Shown: positions 61,137 through 64,000 of the stretch, one piece after another
How the letters are laid out: the number at the start of each line of letters is the position of its first letter
Position numbering within the stretch: position 1 is the stretch's first letter
Assembly: GCA_030694975.1 (NCBI GenBank)
Contig: JAUYTU010000035.1
Span: forward strand, 124,001-188,000
DNA length: 64,000 nucleotides
Direction: 5' to 3'
DNA from: Erysipelotrichaceae bacterium
GTDB taxonomy: Bacteria; Bacillota_I; Bacilli_A; Erysipelotrichales; Erysipelotrichaceae
The notes under the pieces: generated by a model
What the model was told of the DNA's origin: nothing
The model's database searches: none
Seen by the model: the letters and a program-made list of their open reading frames with translations, nothing else
Made by a program: the position numbers and the translations under genes

Positions 61137-61419
61137 ATTGCACCTCTCTTCGCTCAATTTTTATTGTTTTTGATTTATTAATGTTTCCACGCGGATTATA
61201 CCAGCAGTTTCTCAACGGACAAATAACTGTGTCTATCAAGACGGTTTTTCGATTTGCCATAGCTTCAAGTTGACTCAAGATGATTTTATTCTCAATGTTT
61301 GTGAACTTACTTTCAAAGTCTTTGATATTTATTGGCAACAATAGCGAGATAACAAGCAAAACGATGAGTAACTCAGTCAGTATAAATCCTCTATTTGATG
61401 ATTGCCTGATTATTTTCAA
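61072..61419 (-). CDS. ComGD-like minor pseudopilin
   Basis: 115 residues. The prepilin signal NRGFILTELLIVLLVISL (cleavage after Gly, Glu at +5) lies at residues 9-26, followed by a soluble C-terminal domain with a CPLRNC cysteine pair. It overlaps comGC by 29 bases and encloses the start of the ComGE-like gene. Confidence 0.75.
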   Translation of the reverse strand: MKIIRQSSNRGFILTELLIVLLVISLLLPINIKDFESKFTNIENKIILSQLEAMANRKTVLIDTVICPLRNCWYNPRGNINKSKTIKIERREVQYELVIWLGFGRFKITERLSDD

Positions 61420-61684
61420 TCGTGATCTCCCTTCCGTTTTGACAATATCGCTGGTCTTCGTTTAAAAATCCGGAATTGATCAAATGATCTATCTGTGACG
61501 GAAAGCGATTGTTCTCAAGTTTATATTGTAAAATCGCGGTGTTAACCAGACTGACCTGCGATTTGCACCCGCTGGTTTCAATAACATCTATCGTTTTCGC
61601 AATATTGGGTATCGTCAACATAAAGAGCAGTGCGATAGCCATCATGACAATCATCATTTCAATTAATGTAAATCCATTTTTCAT
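61391..61684 (-). CDS. comGC: ComGC-like major pseudopilin
   Basis: 97 residues. The class III prepilin signal KNGFTLIEMMIVMMAIALLF is at the very start, with cleavage after Gly4 and Glu at +5. The helix is followed by a short globular domain with two cysteines (SGCKSQ and RYCQNG) expected to form the intramolecular disulfide seen in ComGC. It would polymerise into the transformation pseudopilus. No ribosome site problem: ATG 61684 follows GGAGAT. Confidence 0.88.
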   Translation of the reverse strand: MKNGFTLIEMMIVMMAIALLFMLTIPNIAKTIDVIETSGCKSQVSLVNTAILQYKLENNRFPSQIDHLINSGFLNEDQRYCQNGREITIENNQAIIK

Positions 61685-61694
61685 TTCAGATCTC

Positions 61695-62672
61695 CTATAT
61701 TTTTGAACTTATAGCTGCCATCGGTATTTGAATAATTTGATATATCAATATTACCGCTATGAAAAACTGTACATATACAAAAGCATAGAATAGTGAAAGC
61801 AGTTTTTTCATCTTACTGTCAAAAAGATTTATATTAAAAGTACAATAATTACTTAATTGTTCAATAACTTTATTTGCATACAAGCCCAATTGAATGAATA
61901 TTTTAAAAGATGAATCAGTTTCGATGGTGGTTATCGCATGCGTAAATGTATTTCCTTCGAATAAACGTAAAGAACAGTTTCTTGCCAACAGCATAACAAA
62001 TGGAAATTCAGAAAATTTGCCCAGTATATCCAATGAATTTTGCGTAGAAATGCCTGCCCGGAAGCACTCAAGTAGAATTTTTGAAAATAGACCGGAAGAA
62101 TGGACGGTTAATAAATTATCTTTGAATTTCGCAAACAACGTCAGGTATAAATAGTTTCTTGTATTGGGATTGTATAGAAAATATCGAATTATCAGATATA
62201 GTAAAATCAAAAACATATATAACGTTAACAATGCATAACACATGAAATTGAAGAGGCTAAATGTTAAGTCATTACCGCCATAGTCAAACATTGTACGAAC
62301 TTTTGATAGTAAGGTAAATTTAAAAAATAAAAGTGAAACGAAGGTGAATATACAGATAAAGCATGGATAAATAAGCTTCGTAATGTATTTTCGCTCTAAT
62401 TCAGCCTTTTCATTCTGTATCATCAACCAGATTCTCAGACACTGTTCATCACTCAGAGCCTTTCGAATATTTTCATACACAGATTTTGATTTACCAAAAT
62501 AGTGAGATACCAGAGCATGCATTGAATTTTGTTTACAGCCGATGATTTTCTTGGTCTGTTCATATGTACAGCCATTGGAAATTAAGGCCAATACGAGTGA
62601 CATCTCAGAAAGCTGACGCTCACGATTCATGAAAAATGAATTCAAACTGTGCACCTCTTCCCTTTTTGTCAT
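61695..62672 (-). CDS. comGB: ComGB-like pilus assembly platform protein
   Basis: A 325-residue GspF/PilC-type inner-membrane protein with three hydrophobic regions (about 105-120, 145-170 and the C-terminus). The core helical bundle appears twice, as is usual (VLALISNGCTYEQTKK and LLECFRAGISTQNSLDIL). Sequence is divergent and the second half is short. The start at 62672 overlaps comGA by 53 bases without a good ribosome site; ATG 62630, overlapping by 11, is a possible alternative that removes 14 residues. Confidence 0.82.
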   Translation of the reverse strand: MTKREEVHSLNSFFMNRERQLSEMSLVLALISNGCTYEQTKKIIGCKQNSMHALVSHYFGKSKSVYENIRKALSDEQCLRIWLMIQNEKAELERKYITKLIYPCFICIFTFVSLLFFKFTLLSKVRTMFDYGGNDLTFSLFNFMCYALLTLYMFLILLYLIIRYFLYNPNTRNYLYLTLFAKFKDNLLTVHSSGLFSKILLECFRAGISTQNSLDILGKFSEFPFVMLLARNCSLRLFEGNTFTHAITTIETDSSFKIFIQLGLYANKVIEQLSNYCTFNINLFDSKMKKLLSLFYAFVYVQFFIAVILIYQIIQIPMAAISSKI

Positions 62673-63474
62673 TTCTTAAAAGAAGTCTTTGAAACACCGT
62701 TACTTTGAGTGTCTGTTCTATATCTGTTTCAGTAATACCGAAATCCATCAGTCTGAATTTCGTTTGATTGATAGTCGCTGCGTGAATCGTTGCAACAACA
62801 AGATGACCGCCATATGCCGATCGTATGGCTGCCTTTGCCTCATTCGGTCCGCGTATTTCGCCAATAACAATGATATCCGGATCATGACGTAACAGTTGAA
62901 AAACAGCTTCGTCAAAAGTGAGCCCTTGTTTCATATTGACTTGAACTTGCATAAAATCAGTGAATATCTGTTCGATTGGATCTTCAATTGTATAAATTCG
63001 CTTCTTTTTTAATGTTTTTAACCATGTAAACATCGATGTACTCTTACCGCTGCCCGTTGATCCGCAAAACAGGATCAATCCATTGTCAACGGCTGAAAGT
63101 TTACTGAATTCGTCACTAAAGTCATTACTCGATAGGTCTTTCAGATTTTCTGCTCGGTGTAAGTTCAAGATACGAAGCACTCCACTTTTTGTATGATAGG
63201 TCTCGATAGCAGAGAAACGTAAGTTAAGCTTTTGTTTACGTAAAATGATCTCAAAACTGCCTGTTTGTGGGATCATATTCAACGACAGATCCAGATTGGC
63301 TTTGAATTTGCAATATTCATACAAATCACTGAGATTGTCGGTAAAAGTCAAAGGTACCAGACCATTCAATGATCGAAGTAGAATCATTTGTTTATTGTCT
63401 TCAATCTGAAAGTGAATATCGGTTGATCGCTTGGACAAAGCGGATACGACGAGATTTTCAAGTATTCTTTCCAT
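62620..63474 (-). CDS. comGA: ComGA-like traffic ATPase
   Basis: A 284-residue GspE/PilB-type ATPase that powers pseudopilus assembly. Walker A is FCGSTGSGKSTSMFTWL at about residue 133, the Asp box is IYTIEDPIEQI, Walker B is DPDIIVIGEIRGPNEAKAAIRS, and the His box is HLVVATIHAAT. It is shorter than Bacillus ComGA at both ends. ATG 63474 is preceded by GGTGATG. Confidence 0.9.
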   Translation of the reverse strand: MERILENLVVSALSKRSTDIHFQIEDNKQMILLRSLNGLVPLTFTDNLSDLYEYCKFKANLDLSLNMIPQTGSFEIILRKQKLNLRFSAIETYHTKSGVLRILNLHRAENLKDLSSNDFSDEFSKLSAVDNGLILFCGSTGSGKSTSMFTWLKTLKKKRIYTIEDPIEQIFTDFMQVQVNMKQGLTFDEAVFQLLRHDPDIIVIGEIRGPNEAKAAIRSAYGGHLVVATIHAATINQTKFRLMDFGITETDIEQTLKVTVFQRLLLRNDKKGRGAQFEFIFHES

Positions 63475-63524
63475 AACATCACCACTATCAAATACTGTAT
63501 TGATTAAATAAACCCTAAAAGAAA

Positions 63525-63554
63525 ACAAAAAAAGACGGAGTTTTTAACTCCGTC
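63525..63554 (-). terminator. Terminator after the LPxTS surface protein
   Basis: Minus-strand GACGGAGTT / AACTCCGTC, a perfect 9-bp stem with a 3-base loop and a seven-T run. It separates this gene from the comG operon. Confidence 0.92.
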
Positions 63555-63571
63555 CCTTTATTCATAATCTT

Positions 63572-64000
63572 CTAGTTTTTTGCTTCTTTCTTCTTTGAGA
63601 AGAGCAACAGAATCAAACCTAATGCCAATGCGCCTAATCCAATGTATCCGCTGTTATTGTCGGATGTATCCGGTAAAGTAGCATTAATCAAAACCGTAAC
63701 TGTTGCAACATCCGAATCAGCTTCACCATCATTTACTTTGAATGTAAAGCTGTCTTCGTAGTTTTCGGAATCATCGTGTGTATATGTAAATGTTCCATCA
63801 GCATTAAATACGAGTACGCCGTATGCTGGGCCATTTACCAGAATAAATGTAATTTCATCATCATCTTCATCACTGCCTGTAACCATACCGTTATACTCTT
63901 CGCCTTGATCGACATCAAATTCTGAATCATCAGCGATCGGCGCAGCATTTGCATCCGGTAAAGTAGCATTGATCAAAATCGTTACGGAAGCAACATTTGA
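63572..64000 (-). CDS. Repeat-containing surface protein with LPxTS sorting signal (N-terminal part outside window)
   Basis: The last 143 residues or so of a large protein read into the right edge, so the start is missing. It shows the end of one and the whole of a second cadherin-like tandem repeat of about 95 residues (aspartate- and glutamate-rich, DADGTFTYTHDD-type strand, VNDGEADSDVATVTV end). Each repeat boundary reads INATLPD. The C-terminus is LPDTSDN, a hydrophobic stretch and KKKEAKN, a cell-wall sorting signal with Ser in place of Gly. Repeats of this class occur in adhesins. Confidence 0.85.
   Translation of the reverse strand, partial: SNVASVTILINATLPDANAAPIADDSEFDVDQGEEYNGMVTGSDEDDDEITFILVNGPAYGVLVFNADGTFTYTHDDSENYEDSFTFKVNDGEADSDVATVTVLINATLPDTSDNNSGYIGLGALALGLILLLFSKKKEAKN

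Noticed and set aside
1-64000. CRISPR arrays, tRNA or rRNA genes, insertion sequences
   Set aside because: I saw no spaced short repeats, no cloverleaf-like segments with the usual T-arm, no rRNA stretches and no transposase frame or terminal inverted repeats.

Overview
The window is chromosomal DNA from a low-GC Gram-positive bacterium (Bacillota). It carries PolC-type DNA polymerase III, FakA, Gls24-family proteins, a comG pseudopilus operon, T-box, lysine and FMN leaders, lipoprotein signals and sortase-type C-termini. TGA is used as a stop and murG, murB and ftsQ/divIB are present, so this is a walled organism with the standard bacterial code, not a mollicute. The gene set and the many TTG/GTG starts would fit Erysipelotrichia or a related lineage, but I cannot fix the taxon from sequence alone.

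Layout: (1) 1-3021, a sulfur/redox cluster: a Crp/Fnr regulator diverging from two rhodaneses and a CoA-disulfide-reductase-like flavoprotein that has its own rhodanese domain. (2) 3031-26194, mostly housekeeping: a HAD hydrolase, murG-murB-ftsQ, gls24-fakA-recG, plsX-rnc-galM-galK, an NfnAB-type flavin/Fe-S pair, polC, then rimP-nusA-ylxR-ylxQ-infB-rbfA ending in a terminator. (3) 26195-35003, an accessory block lying between rbfA and truB, genes that are usually adjacent. It holds a tandemly duplicated four-gene envelope cassette (Phd/YefM-like small protein, YtxH-like membrane protein, 49-residue lmo0937-like membrane protein, DUF3494 ice-binding-like surface protein), a third copy of the first gene, a radical SAM/SPASM protein, an amino-acid ABC transporter under a lysine riboswitch, and a TtcA-like enzyme. 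(4) 35075-39411, truB-ribF, then a T-box-controlled amino-acid ABC transporter. (5) 39463-50127, yqhY, nusB-xseA-xseB-ispA-dxs-tlyA-recN, dinB-xerD-deoB. (6) 50221-58198 on the minus strand: a secreted SH3b/DUF5011 protein and a small membrane partner, a very short CCA-adding enzyme, a YugP-type peptidase, HU, gpsA, der, cmk, an unknown membrane protein, and a RibU transporter under an FMN riboswitch. (7) 58586-64000, efp, a Xaa-Pro peptidase, a comGA-GG operon including a 46-residue ComGE-like gene, and the C-terminus of a repeat-rich surface protein.

How the parts fit: the ABC systems are each controlled by a cis RNA, lysine riboswitch for one and a T-box (best specifier reading Arg) for the other. 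Riboflavin is imported by RibU under FMN control and converted by RibF. All three surface proteins with sorting signals end in LPxTSDN rather than LPxTG, so the host sortase probably accepts serine there. The most unusual material is the duplicated cassette at 26.2-30.8 kb. EF-P without its usual tip lysine and the 228-residue CCA enzyme are the oddest housekeeping genes.
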